A stretch of DNA of 64,000 nucleotides from Bactericera cockerelli (lineage: Eukaryota; Arthropoda; Insecta; Hemiptera; Triozidae), in the NCBI GenBank assembly GCA_024516035.1, contig CM044966.1:20220576-20284575 (forward strand), in the 5' to 3' direction. Of the stretch, positions 30,123 to 41,165 are shown in pieces. The translations under genes were made by a program, and so were the position numbers. The notes beneath the pieces were generated by a model. That model was given only the letters and a program-made list of their open reading frames with translations. It was not told where the DNA came from and made no database searches. The stretch's first letter is position 1. Every line of letters starts with the position of its first letter.

Positions 30123-30136
30123 CCCCCTAAGACTGT
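30123..30136. repeat. RTE target-site duplication, left copy
   Basis: CCCCCTAAGACTGT, repeated exactly at 32983-32996. Confidence 0.85.
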
Positions 30137-30188
30137 CTTCTTCTTCATCCTGCCCCTTCTACCGTAGGTGTAGGGGTTGACAGAGAGT

Positions 30189-31922
30189 TCACCATTTGGA
30201 TCTATCAGCTACACTAGACAAGGCGCTTCTCCAGGGGACTCCTCTCTCGCTCACTGCTTCCATTAAATTTTTCTCCCATGTTGTTCTAGGTCTACCTCGC
30301 GGTCTTGTGCCATCTGCCCTGGCTTGATATGCTAGTTTTGGGAGTCTTTGGTCGGGCATCCTCATCATGTGCCCAAACCAGCGGAGTTGGGAACTTTGAA
30401 TGGTAGTCAGGAGGGGTTCAACATTGAGGGAGTTTCTAATGTTTTGGTTTCTTATGCGGTCTCTTCTTGTTTTACCTTCTACTCTCCTCAGATATTTCAT
30501 CTCTGAAGCCTGCAGCCTTGATTTGTGTTTACTGGTTAGAGTCCATGTTTCTGCACTATAAGTCAGAGTAGGACGGTAGACGGTTTTATATACAGTGACT
30601 TTGGTGTGGTTTGAAACTTCTTTTTTGTTTATAAAACCTCTGCTCATGGAGTAATAGCACCTTGTTGCAGCGACTCGTCCATTTATTTCGGCATCAAATG
30701 TTCCATCTTCTGATATGGTTGAGCCAAGATACTTAAAGGTGGGGACTTGTTCTATTTGTTGATTGAGCAATTTGATGTTATGTTTGACAGGGGTCTTTGA
30801 AATTACCATTGACTTTGTCTTGTTTGCATTTATATTCATAGCTCTACGTTGCATTTCTTCGTTCCAGATGTTGAGGTTGAACTGAAGTGTCGATGCATCT
30901 TTAGCTAATATTGCGATATCATCTGCGTAAGCCATTTCTGAAATGAATACTGGCTGTAGCTTCCAGTAACCAATGCTGTATTTTCTGGTTCGTTGTTTAC
31001 AGGCTTTGATGACATCATCCATTAACAATATGAACAGGTAAGGCGATATTATATCTCCTTGCCGAACTCCGTATGTGGTTAGGAACTCTTCGGAGATGGA
31101 ACCGCAAGATCTGACCTGGTTTCGGCAAGTGCAGTAGAAGCTCTTTATTGCCCCAATAAGTTTTCTATCAACATTTTTTCTTTCAATGATTGACCATATC
31201 AAGTTCCAAGGCACTTTATCGAAGGCCTTTTCAAGGTCAATAAACGCTAGGTGAATTTCAGAGTCATATTTAATGACCTTCTCGGAGATCTGGCGAAGTG
31301 CAAAGATAAGGTCTTGAGTGCTCCGTCCTCTTCGGAAACCACACTGACTCTCATCTAGGTCAGCCTCTGTAACTTCCCGTAATCTGTGTTCTAGTATTCG
31401 GGAATACAGTTTGCCTGGTATACTAGGGAGTGATATTCCCCTGTGGTTGGAGCACTCACGGTTGTCACCTTTCTTATGAATGGGGATTATTGTAGCCAGT
31501 TCCCAGTCTTTGGGTATAGTTTGTTTCTCCCATGCAAGTTGTATGACCTTCAGCAGTAGTTTTTCTCCTTGTAGTCCCATATATTTTATCATTTCCACTG
31601 TTATGTTGTCAGCTCCGGGTGCTTTCCTCAGCTTCAATTTGGCAATCGCAGCTTTCATTTTGCCCATAGTTATACCGCCGTCTGATTGTGGTCGGTTTGT
31701 TTCCATTTCCATATTTGGGTCATCTAACAGATTGGGCTGATTTTGTCCATCTCCTAAAAGCTCTTCGAAATACTGTTTCCAGCGACTCATGATTTCTCCT
31801 TGTGTTGTTAGAAGATTTCCATCTCGATCTTTGATAAATTTTAGTGGGCACTCTTTGTCGGTACGAAGCCGTTTCAAAATACGGTAGAATAACTTTCGGT
31901 TGTCTTGATATGCATTTTCCAT
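30189..31922 (-). pseudogene. RTE reverse transcriptase
   Basis: A 577-codon frame covering the fingers, palm and thumb of an RTE-clade RT. Visible motifs are APGADNIT (about 101-108), the PIHKKGD region (147-153), GFRRGRST (195-202), AFIDLEKAFDKV with the first Asp at 229, GVRQGDIISPYLF (285-297) and YADD at 332-335. The C-terminal part has the RWFGHMMRM segment and PRGRPRTTW typical of RTE proteins. All catalytic residues are present, but the frame is cut off from its endonuclease by the shift near 31925. The apparent Met start is internal to the ancestral protein. Confidence 0.9.
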
Positions 31923-32710
31923 TTTTTCTCCAAATTCCTTCCACTTTTGTTGTTATCTTTTCCTCTTTCTGTTGTGAGTTTGAGTATTACCAAGCGATGG
32001 TCACTACCGATTTCCGGACCTCTTCTAACTCTGCAATCTCTGACATACTTGATGTTTTCCGACTTAATAACAGCATAATCTATTATTGACTTTTCGTTCC
32101 TAGATGGTTCTTCCCTGGTGTATTTGTGAACGGCTTTGTGTTTGAACTTGGTGTTAGCAATTGCCAGAGAGTTACAAATGCATAATTCAAGGAGACGTTC
32201 TCCATTGTTGTTTATTTCTTCTTCCCCATTTGTTCCAATTACTCCTTGCCAGAGTTGTGCCTGGTTTCCCACTCTACCATTGAAATCACCCAACAATATG
32301 AGGTTGTCTTGAGCCATATCATCTATGGTTTTTTGGAGTGTCTCATAAAATTCATCTTTTACTGCTGCCAGTTCACTGTAATTAGGGGCATAGACTACTA
32401 TGATTATATAGTTTATATCTTCTTCAGCAATAACTACTGTCATTATTCTTTCATTTTAAAACTTCCATTGCTTTAAGTTTGATGAATGCTCCTGTTTCAC
32501 TAAAAAACCAACTCCTGCTCTAGCCCTTTAGGTGTGTTGGACTCCCGAGTATAACAAGATATAGTTGTTGTCAAGAGTTTCGCATCCCTGACCTTTCTTT
32601 TTTGTTTCTGTCAAAGCTAAGTACTTCACTTGAGTTTGTAGTATCTCTTCAGTCAGCTCTTTTTCTTTTCCAGCTAATCCTCGTACATTCCATGTTCCAA
32701 AAATCGTAGT
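31874..32710 (-). pseudogene. RTE endonuclease (APE-like)
   Basis: The open part is 31874-32443 (189 codons), with IIVVYAPN, GDFNGRVG, an IDYAVI segment and GSDHRLV, the conserved endonuclease/phosphatase motifs. Upstream, the same frame reads FGTWNVRGLAGKEKE and ALTETKKKGQG, the first two motifs, but is crossed by two stops between 32443 and 32540. The domain nicks the genomic target to prime reverse transcription. Confidence 0.85.
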
Positions 32711-33096
32711 CCTGAACTTTCGCCAGTTTCGTGTCCGTAAGATCCGTCCGGTTTTCTCTCTTATGTTACTTGTAATGCGTTGTTTTCAGACAAACTGGGG
32801 ATTGGCCAGTCTGTCCTAGCATGATTTAAGGGGCTGCCTTGACGATCATGCACGCCATATTGTCCAGAGAGCACAATTTCAGCCGAAGCCCCCTGTTGAA
32901 CCCTGGACAGAGTGTTGCCCATTTAGCACCACCCGGGGAGCACTTGTGACTTAAGGAATGCCACGGAAGCGAGCAACATTACCCCCCTAAGACTGTACCG
33001 TTTAGAAATAGATTTACAATGGCTTTCTCTGACAATGAGGTCAGACCAAGGTTTTCTTCTTTCTCTGATGAGAAAATGAGGGTTAAGTTCCCATTT

Positions 33097-33497
33097 TTAC
33101 CTTTTGAAAGGGAGTGATTTATGGATCATATCAAATTTATGGATCATATCCCTTACCTTTCTTGTCTTTTCCTCTTTTGTGTACTTTGTATCGCTCACTA
33201 TTTGCTGGTCACTTCTTCGTATTTCCTGCTTTACTTTTTCCACTTCCCGAAGTGCCTCCTCAGGTTTCATGATGAACTCCTTCAACAGGGATCTGCTTCC
33301 AGGGTTCCAGTTTAGCCAGAGCCCCATCTGATCAATCTCCTTACACATCGCCTCAACATTCCTTGTGTACACCTCCACGGGATCCTCCGCGATCTCCTCA
33401 TAGGTGTACCGCCGAACTGCTCATCACTTTGCTCCCCTGTGCCAGTGGTATTGTTAGGATTCCTCATCGGACTTCTAGCACAATGTTTACACTTCAC
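33097..33497 (-). pseudogene. Antisense LINE ORF1 N-terminus, broken (unit 2)
   Basis: Two overlapping frames (33312-33497 and 33097-33378) equal the 177-codon ORF1 of the other units with a deletion near 33400 (the sequence encoding PGTDE is shortened) that shifts the frame. Its end is also truncated, after KVRDMIH. Confidence 0.7.
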
Positions 33498-33772
33498 AAA
33501 GCTGGTTACTCAGGAATTTGCTGACGCACGGTCCTGAGTCCAGAACACTTTCCTAAGTTAGAAAATAATATGATTGTTTATTTTTAATTTTACGAGAAAA
33601 ATAACGACATTGACACACTTGCTTACGCTTTCCCATCTCAAACCAAACTCTGTCTGCCATGTATGTGTGTCCCAAATCTGCTGAACTTGTATATCAGTCC
33701 TTGTCTTTTTTCATATTTACACTGGACAATCCTGTATAAAATCATGTTTGTCATCATTTTTCTTGTTCCCAG

Positions 33773-36099
33773 AGTGACTAAAACCATTCCTCCCAAGACA
33801 GAACTTCTTGTAAGGAACTATAATCATGCTATCTGCCGCAAAAGAGAATGCTCAACACTCAATCATGATGAGAATAAACATCTTGATAACACCTGGTTCA
33901 TTTGTATGCTATGCAGAATTCTCTTTCCTTCACTAAACAATGTAATGAAACACACCAGATTTTGCAACAAAACTGGATGTATAATTGCCAAAAAAGATTA
34001 CAATAAAGAAATAAACACTACTGAACAATACAACCTTTGCACAGTGTCACCTTGTGCATGCAATGGAGAAGCAGTGTTGGAGGATATCAATTGTGAGCCA
34101 CAGGACATTGGACATATGGAATCTACAGATGGACCTCCTTCAAACACACTTCATGAAACTGAATTCCATATAGATAATATTAAATGTGAGCCACAAGGCA
34201 GTGTATATGTAGAATCTACAGACGCACCTCCTTCAAACACACTTCATGAAACTGAATTATTTACAGATAATATTAAATGTGAGCCACAGGATAGAGAACA
34301 TATAGAATCTACAGATGCATCTCCGTCAAACACACTTCATGAAACTGAATGTCAAACAGATAATATTAAATGTGAGCCACAAGGCAGTGTATATGTAGAA
34401 TCTACAGACGCACCTCCTTCAAACACACTTCATGAAACTGAATTATTTACAGATAATATTAAATGTGAGCCACAGGATAGAGAACATATAGAATCTACAG
34501 ATGCACCTCCTTCAAACACAATTCATGAAACTGAATTATTTACAGATAATATTAAATGTGAGCCACAGGATAGTAGAACATATGGAATCTACAGATGCAC
34601 CTCCTTCAAACACAATTCATGAAACTGAATTCCACGTAAACAGTATTAAATTTGAGACACAAGGCATTGTATATATTAAACAAATTGCAGCTTCATCAAA
34701 CACCCATCCTGATACTGAACACCTTATAGATAATATTGAATGTGAGCCACAGGACAGTGAATATATAAAATCTTCAGATGCACCTCCTTCAAACACACTT
34801 CATGAAACTGAATTATATACAGATAATATTAAATGTGAGCCACAGGATAGTGAACATATAGAATCTACAGATGCACCTCCTTCAAACACAATTCATGAAA
34901 CTGAATTCCACGTAAACAGTATTAAATTTGAGACACAAGGCATATGTGGAAAGTCTCATGCTCGATCAAGCCATTTAAAATCTCACATGAGGATTCACTC
35001 TGGTGAGAAGCCTTTCAGTTGTGAGATTTGTAGAAAATCTTTCACTGAATCTAATACTCTAAAAAATCACACGAGGATTCACACTGGTGAGAAGCCTTTC
35101 AGTTGTGAGATATGTAGAAATTCTTTCACTGAATCTAATACTTTAAAAAGGCACAAGAGGATTCACTCTGGTGAGAAGCCTTTCAGTTGTGAGATATGTA
35201 GAAAATCTTTTACTCGACCCATTGATTTAAAAATTCACAAGAGGAATCACACTGGTGAGAAGCCTTTCAGTTGTGAGGTCTGTAAAAAATCTTTCACTCA
35301 ATCGAGTAATTTAAAAAGTCACATGAAGATTCACACTGGTGAGAAGCCTTTCAGTTGTGAGATATGTGGAAAGTCTCATGTTCAATCAAGCCATTTAAAA
35401 TCTCATATGAGGATTCACTCTGGTGAGAAGCCTTTCAGTTGTGAGGTCTGTAGAAAATCTTTCACTCAATCTCGTGATTTAAAATATCACATGAGGCTTC
35501 ACACTGGTGAGAATCCTTTCACTTGTGAAATATGTAGAAAATCTTTCATTGTTTCTAGTCGTTTAGAAATTCACATGAGGATTCACAGTGGTGAGAAGCC
35601 TTTCAGTTGTGAGATCTGTAGAAAATCTTTCACTCAATCTTGTAATTTAAAATGTCACATGAAGATTCACACTGGTGAGAAGCCTTTCAGTTGTGAGATA
35701 TGTGGAAAGTCTCATGTTCAATCAAGCCATTTAAAATCTCATATGAGGATTCACTCTGGTGAGAAGCCTTTCAGTTGTGAGGTCTGTAGAAAATCTTTCA
35801 CTCAATCTCGTGATTTAAAATATCACATGAGGCTTCACACTGGTGAGAATCCTTTCACTTGTGAAATATGTAGAAAATCTTTCATTGTTTCTAGTCGTTT
35901 AGAAATTCACATGAGGATTCACAGTGGTGAGAAGCCTTTCAGTTGTGAGATCTGTAGAAAATCTTTCAATAAATCTTGTGATTTAAAATGTCACATGAGG
36001 ATTCACACTGGAGGTAATCTTTTCAGTTGTGAGATATGTGAGGAGTCTTTTGCTAAGAAATTTCAAATCAGAGAACACTTGAGAGCACATGCTAGATGA
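33773..36099 (+). CDS. Zinc-finger gene copy 2, exon 3: SUMO-motif repeats and 13 C2H2 fingers, one frameshift
   Basis: Starts after the same acceptor as copy 1. The C2HC finger is intact, followed by ten roughly 31-residue repeats, most with IKCE or IKFE. An extra A near 34571 shifts the frame (first frame ends 34622; the second is open to 36099). A deletion joins FETQG directly to ICGKSHARSSHLK, removing the first finger and half of the second. Thirteen complete fingers follow, including a repeated block (HVQSSHLK, TQSRDLK, IVSSRLE) that occurs twice. It ends with the shared terminal finger FAKKFQIREHLRAHAR and a natural stop at 36099. Apart from the one shift the gene could be functional; the shift might also be an assembly error. 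Confidence 0.82.
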
Positions 36100-36147
36100 A
36101 AGATTTTCAGATTATTAGTAAGGTCTCTGTTCAGTTTCATTTAAAAC

Positions 36148-36153
36148 AATAAA
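36148..36153 (+). promoter_or_regulatory. Poly(A) signal, copy 2
   Basis: AATAAA 49 nt after the stop codon. Confidence 0.6.
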
Positions 36154-37329
36154 ACTGGCCTCCAAGGACAAACTCTAAACAAATTGAGAAGATAAAAAAA
36201 TGCAGGTCAAACAGATAAACAAGAACAACCACCAAACATTACTAATATACAGGATTCGAAAAAAAAAAGAATATTCTAGAAAATGTAAATATTGAAAATG
36301 CTGAAATGCATGTACTATTAAATCGAGGGGAAACATTTTTACAGAGTGTTGTTTTCCTATCACTGCTAGGGATGGCCTCAGGGGGATTAACTTTAGAATT
36401 TTAAATAGAACGACACTGTCTATGTGATATTTCGGAAAATAAGCTGACAGTAGAAGTATTTTAAGACAAATTTGAGTTTTCTACAACCAAATAGGGTCAC
36501 AGATATTGTACATTACATCTCAGATAATTCAGCAATATTTTTATAAGAAATTAATTTAATTTTTGTAAAAATTCCGTCTATTTTTTTATACCATTAGTTT
36601 TACCAGGTAAAATTTCAAGGAGTCAACATTTTTAGAAAAAGTGAAAAGCTATCCGTTTTCGAGTATAAATTGTTCTATTATTTATCCTAATTTAAGGTAT
36701 CTTGAAAACATTGCCGGAGACAAGTACTGCACTCGCTTTTTAGCCTCTTTCTAAATAAATTGAAGTAATATTAGCCCTGTTCTTACTATGGGCTGAACAA
36801 TAAGACTCATAGCATTTATTTAGCACAAATTTTACTAGAAAACCAATAGTTTTTTAACATAAAAAGAATTTAACACCTCCCCTGGTAAAGCTAATGGTAA
36901 AAAAGGGGCAAATAAGTTATTTTAAATGGCAAAACATTTTTTTAACAAATTTAACTAAAAAAGTTATTAATATCTTTAAAAAAATGTCTCGAACCTCTGA
37001 TATTCAATGTACCATTAGACGCTTCGCAATGAATTGTGATATTAAATTTGTGTATCAATTTCGCCCTGAGTTTGTTAACATTTACTTAAAATTATATTAG
37101 TTTTTTAATTAAAAAAAAAATTGTTTTTCACTGCCTTTAATTTCGTAGGCATGAAACAGGAGCAATTGTTGACGCTTGTGGTCTGTGTTGTAGCTTGGCC
37201 ATCCTGTAGTATGTTTCACCTGTGATGGGAGAGAAGTGGCACAATATTTCCCATTTAGTCGCTTGGTCAACACGAGGGCACCGAAAGGTGTCCCTTAAAA
37301 ACAGCTGTAACCAAATTAAGAATACAAAA

Positions 37330-37412
37330 TTTTGTCGGTACGGGGGATCAAAACTTGGGACCTTCCGCATGGCAAGCGAGTGCTTAACCATTGAGCTAAT
37401 CGCGCGCTCTAT
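37330..37412 (-). repeat. tRNA-like SINE head, unit 2
   Basis: The minus strand reads GCGCGATTAGCTCAATGGTT (A box), then CTTGCCATGCGG, then a B-box region that has drifted (on the + strand GGGATCAAAACTTGGGACC). The copy at 48225-48303 keeps a good B box. The acceptor arms do not pair, so it is not a working tRNA. Confidence 0.6.
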
Positions 37413-37743
37413 TTTATTGTATCTATCCTTGATAAAGCTATAACCTATAACGCGTTAATCGAAAGTTTCAGAAATATAAACCTAATTCTTTCGAGATATC
37501 GAGAATTTTCGAACAAGGTATAACTCGTTATGTTTTTCAGTAAAAACTTTTCACGGGTCGTCCGGCTGTCTGACAAAATCGATCAGAAACTGACATCATC
37601 AGAATAGGTCGAGTTTTAGTTTATTCGAAAGGTCTTTATAAAATGCGTTAATTATCAACAAAATTTATCATTCTGCAACTTACGGTTATTGAGTTATTGG
37701 TCAACGTAGCTCACTGAAATTTGTTGCAATGAACTTCTCTCAA

Positions 37744-38014
37744 GCCAGCGTCGATGGCATGTTGAATACACCGGTTCCCTTCAGAACACCGAAGTTAAGC
37801 GACATCCAGCGAGGTTAAGACTTGGATGGGTGACCATTCAAATTCTAATTCTCGTGACGCTGGCTTTTTCCGGCCCCACTCAGGCTGGGTGAGGTCAATG
37901 TGAGTAGCAGGTTTGTGAGTTTCCTGCGAATGGAGGGTAAAACCCCCGTCGTGATATGACCATGGCAGTTGAAAGCGACGTTAAACCCCAATTAAAAAAA
38001 AAAAAAAAAAAAAA
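37744..38014 (+). mobile_element. 5S rRNA-derived SINE (SINE3-type)
   Basis: The head (about 37744-37840) is clearly 5S-like: TGAATACACCGGTTCCCTTC, CACCGAAGTTAAGC and GGTTAAGACTTGGATGGGTG, which carry the internal RNA polymerase III control regions. The body has GGCTGGGTGAGGTCAATGTG and GCAGGTTTGTGAGTTTCCTG, ending in more than 20 A. A 13-bp duplication GAACTTCTCTCAA flanks it (37731-37743; 38015-38027). Unit 3 has the uninterrupted target at 48626-48638. Confidence 0.92.
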
Positions 38015-38747
38015 GAACTTCTCTCAACGGACGTTTAAAACAATATGCCTCAAGACATATCTCTGCTTTTAAGATTTTTAAGTAGGTCCGTGCTGAGCCT
38101 GACTGGGTCAGTGTAGGCAATTTTTTTTTTCTGAAACTAAATCTTCTAAAAAATTAAGGAATTTGGGTTTTTGTGATTTCCTATATTTACAGCTGTTCTT
38201 GTGATACGGGGGGGCGGGGTGGAACATTATGGACAGCCTGTATATGCGTAAATACCAAACTCTGTGTTCATTTTCTAATGGTTGTATACCTAGAACCTAA
38301 CACTTAAAGAGCTCTCACTCAGATTTTGTCTAAAATAATCTCTCGTAGCAAAGATGTTCATTGAGAAGGAAATTTTTGTACTGCAAAAGCTCTAGTTCAA
38401 AAAATAACTTATTTACCATTCATTCTAGATGGGGGTTGTGACATATCAAATCCAATGATTCTGAGGTGTTGATTACGAATTATTTTTAGCTATCTGTTAC
38501 CGTTGAGTCACCATTAGCGGTTCAAATTTAGACGGAGTTGGCTTTTAAGATGGAAATTATTGTAATTATTTTTAATAAATTATAATTTTCATGTTGTCAA
38601 AAAAAGAAGAAGAAAATCGTCGTGTCACACGTGATGTTAGTACCTGATCTCATATTGGCTCCACAACTTCCTAATGTTACATATGTAACAGGTTCTATGT
38701 TCTTCAAGGTTTATTATTTTTTTAATATATAAATATCTCAATATAAT
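38015..38747. repeat. Distal 3' flank of unit 2
   Basis: Matches 48626-49359 and part of 20450-21054. AT-rich and non-coding, with a run of G near 38208-38220. Confidence 0.65.
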
Positions 38748-38822
38748 AGATCTGCTTGTTTTTACGTCTGGTGCCACGCTCACATACCATCCACAACAAC
38801 GCATCTAGACATGTATTACTAA

Positions 38823-39312
38823 TATGTGTACCCGGCCTTACGCGTTACATTATGGGGATGTGGACCCGGCCTAACGCGTCACATCACAGAGATGTGGATC
38901 CGGCCTAACGCGTCACATCACGGAGATTTAGATCCGGCCTAACGCGTCACATCACAGAGATGTAGATCCGGTCTAACGCGTCACATCACAGAGATGTGGA
39001 CCCGGCCTAACGCGTCACATCACAGAGATGTGGATCCGGCCTAACGCGTCACATCACAGAGATGTGGATCCGGCCTAACGCGTCAAATCACAGAGATGTG
39101 GACCCGGCCTAACGCGTCACATCACAGAGATGTGGATCCGGCCTAACGCGTCACATCACAGAGATGTGGATCCGGCCAAACGCGTCACATCACAGAGATG
39201 TGGATCCGGCCTAACGCGTCACATCACAGAGATGTGTGGGATCACGGGCCAACGCGTCACATCACGGAGATGTGGACCCGGCCAAACGCGTCACATCACA
39301 GATATGTGGATC
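38823..39312 (+). repeat. 34-bp satellite, array D
   Basis: About 14 units, mostly of the GGATCCGGCCTAACGCG and CACAGAGATG variants, which form a subfamily distinct from arrays B and C. Confidence 0.92.
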
Positions 39313-39503
39313 CGGTTTACCACAGCATGAGGTAAACAAAAAATTCAAATAAATTGAACCAATCAGAGGCCGGGATTTTAGAAAGAGGAACAATCAGCCG
39401 TTCAATGTTGGACGCATGAATTTGTTCAATTCGAGATAGGCAAGGTTCTCTCTATGTTATATGGTCTCAGTGATTCGCACCCAAAAAATGCGGAGGTATT
39501 ATG
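39312..39503 (+). repeat. Satellite core between inverted arrays (unit 3)
   Basis: About 190 bp between array D and its inverted partner, present also at 51366-51560 and, reversed, at 2275-2470. It contains AACCAATCAGAGGCCGGGAT and GTTCAATTCGAGATAGGC. No coding capacity is apparent. Confidence 0.75.
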
Positions 39504-39730
39504 TACGCGTTAGGCCAGATCCAAATCTCCGTGATGTGACGCGTTAGGCTGGGTCCACATCTCCGTGATGTGACGCGTTAAGCCGGATCCACATCTCCGT
39601 GATGTGAAGCGTTAGGCGGGTCCACATCTCCGTGATGTGACGCGTTAGGTGGTCACTTCGTGAGTACGCGTTAGTCGGGTCACATCTCTGTGATGTGACG
39701 CGTTAGGCCGGGTCCACATCTCCGTGATGT
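39500..39730 (-). repeat. 34-bp satellite, inverted array E
   Basis: Six or seven units in reverse orientation (ACGCGTTAGGCCGGGTCCAC, CTCCGTGATGTG), so that with array D the core is flanked by inverted repeats. Confidence 0.9.
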
Positions 39731-40272
39731 TTTTTCTTTTTATTAATGTTACTAACTTGCTTTGTATGTTTTGAAAGCAAAATAAAAAAAATATGCATTC
39801 CATTTAAAATTCGGGAGAAACGGACATGTGCCCCTCTGAAAACGCCCTTAGTGGCGGTGGGCGCAGGTTCAAAATATTTTCTCATAAAACATCGGACTTC
39901 ATACTGGGGACCAATTTTTTGTTTCAAGATCCCCTAACTCAAACTGTTCTCGAGAAAAAGATAGTGGCTGGGTGGTTTCGATCACCCTGTAAAATGAAAG
40001 ATAAAACATACATCAAGACCAAATTAAGAGAACCGGACTTTATAGTCAAGGGACAGATACGGGGATACGCCTCCTGCTCTTCTCTCTCTCTGGTGCGAAT
40101 GAGCCTGCTCTTCTAGCTAAAAAAAAAACGTCATAATGGTGGCAATGTCTTCAGCTTCAATTTATTTTGTTTTTAGAATTTTTGGTCTAGACCGCTGATA
40201 TTTTAACCTCCTTGGTTTCAAATCACAGGGGTTCTCAAAAAGTATTCGACGAATGGCTCATTTATTGAAAAC
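39731..40272. other. Unit 3 upstream flank, no gene recognised
   Basis: Includes the block matching 3089-3400 and 51779-52040. Short frames on both strands carry no motif. Confidence 0.5.
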
Positions 40273-40505
40273 AAGCAGGCTGTCGCCCGCTTTGCGGGCC
40301 GAGGCATGGCCGTGAAAGCAAAAAATCCTTTTTCGCCAATGGCAGGTGTTGCAGTGGGAATTTCGAAAAATCCCGTCTTATTGCACATCTAGACTATAAG
40401 ACAAAGCTACCTACCAAATTTCAGCTTCCTAGGACTTACGGTTTGGGCTGTAGAGCGATGATCAGTCAGTGGTCAGTGAGTGTCTTTGACATTTATATAT
40501 AGAGA
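40272..40505. mobile_element. Short element with GCCCGCTTTGCGGGC hairpin, copy 1
   Basis: Inserted exactly between A and T relative to unit 4 (empty site at about 52047), with no target duplication. It starts CAAGCAGGCTGTCGCCCGCT, has a GTCAGT/GTGAGT-rich stretch and ends TTATATATAGAGA. A second copy is at about 47893-48139. The class is unknown: lack of a duplication hints at a Helitron-like mechanism, but the TC and CTRR ends are not seen. Confidence 0.6.
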
Positions 40506-40603
40506 TTTAACTTTTCTTTGAAAACTTGTCTCTCCGCGGAATCTTGAAATTTCTAGTTAAACAACGTCTAGCGAGTTGAAGACTTCATCATTCTGGCATT
40601 CCG

Positions 40604-40730
40604 GTCAAACCCAGGCTGGGTTATGGGAAGCAGGTTTGTGAGTTTCTTGCGAATCGAGTTTAACCCCCCCCTCCTATATAACCATGTAATTGAAAAATGA
40701 TGTTAAACCCTATTCAAATCATCAAAACTT
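40604..40730 (+). repeat. SINE tail fragment, unit 3
   Basis: Counterpart of 12292-12420, starting AAACCCAGGCTGGGTTATGG. Confidence 0.6.
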
Positions 40731-41040
40731 TTTCAATTTACAAGATTGATAAAAAAAATTGAATTTTACAGTGGTAATTTCTCTTCACCTGACCATTGTA
40801 TCCATAACAGATCCAAACATTTCCTCTCAGTTATTCTCATGCATGCGGAAACTCTGCACTCTAGGTTCTCTGTTATTGCAGCTGTTTGAAAAACCTTCAC
40901 CAATGATCAGGTATATGTCTCACTAGAGGACTATAAACAGTGAATGTACTAGCTGTAGCCAAGCTCTTTGTTTTAGAAAATGAAGTTTTGCCCCAACACC
41001 ACTCTCACATCACTTTAGGGTTCATTACCTTCACATCAAT

Positions 41041-41165
41041 GCCATTCCAGAAACAAAAAATAACTTGGTTAGAATATTACGCTCCAGCTGGGATTCAAAC
41101 CCGCAACTTCTGGGTCAGGGACTAATGCTCTTAACCAATGAGTCAGGGAGGTTGGCTAGCCAAGC
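41041..41165 (-). repeat. tRNA-derived SINE, unit 3
   Basis: Counterpart of 12733-12855, with intact A and B boxes on the minus strand. Confidence 0.6.

Larger units (their letters stand above)
30137..32982 (-). mobile_element. Near-complete RTE-type LINE
   Basis: 2846 bp bounded by a 14-bp duplication. On the minus strand an APE endonuclease is followed by an RTE-clade reverse transcriptase with a short 3' UTR ending ATGAAGAAGAAG. The single ORF2 is broken: two in-frame stops in the endonuclease N-terminal half (about 32450-32530) and a frameshift in an A-run near 31925 between endonuclease and RT. It sits inside the antisense LINE of unit 2 and is missing from the other three units, so it is younger than the duplications or at least than that LINE copy. 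Confidence 0.88.
25480..33497 (-). mobile_element. Antisense R1/I-type LINE in intron 2 of copy 2, thrice interrupted
   Basis: On the minus strand, from 33497 downward: ORF1 N-terminus (33497-33097), [RTE 30137-32982], ORF1 middle (30122-29743), [composite 27409-29728], ORF1 C-terminal piece (27394-27262), [SINE 27051-27261], more ORF1-like sequence (26700-27050), endonuclease (26100-26631), and then a C-terminal zinc-motif piece (about 25630-25800, CRYCIWEDTAEMFIC). The reverse transcriptase is absent, so this is an internally deleted copy. Units 1, 3 and 4 retain only the ORF1 part. Confidence 0.65.
36100..37730. repeat. 3' flank of unit 2
   Basis: Collinear with 18898-20400 and 46731-48625. 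It is non-coding. It contains the tRNA-like SINE head noted separately. No other gene is seen. Confidence 0.7.
21055..38747 (+). repeat. Segmental duplication unit 2 (zinc-finger copy 2)
   Basis: 17.7 kb, from the second AGATCTGCTCGTTTTTACG junction to the third. It is larger than unit 3 (10.6 kb) mainly because intron 2 holds a longer antisense LINE plus an RTE, a composite element and a SINE. Its 5' part lost the segment between the satellite and about 23343 that units 1, 3 and 4 retain. Confidence 0.75.

Noticed and set aside
37744..37840. Functional 5S rRNA gene
   Set aside because: Only the promoter-bearing part matches. It is fused to a SINE body with a poly(A) tail and target duplications.
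38823..39312. Regular short repeats resembling a CRISPR array
   Set aside because: The 34-bp units abut without spacers, and the context is a spliced insect-type genome. This is a satellite.
39130..39330. 66-codon frame in the satellite
   Set aside because: It simply translates 34-bp repeat units and shifts with each unit.
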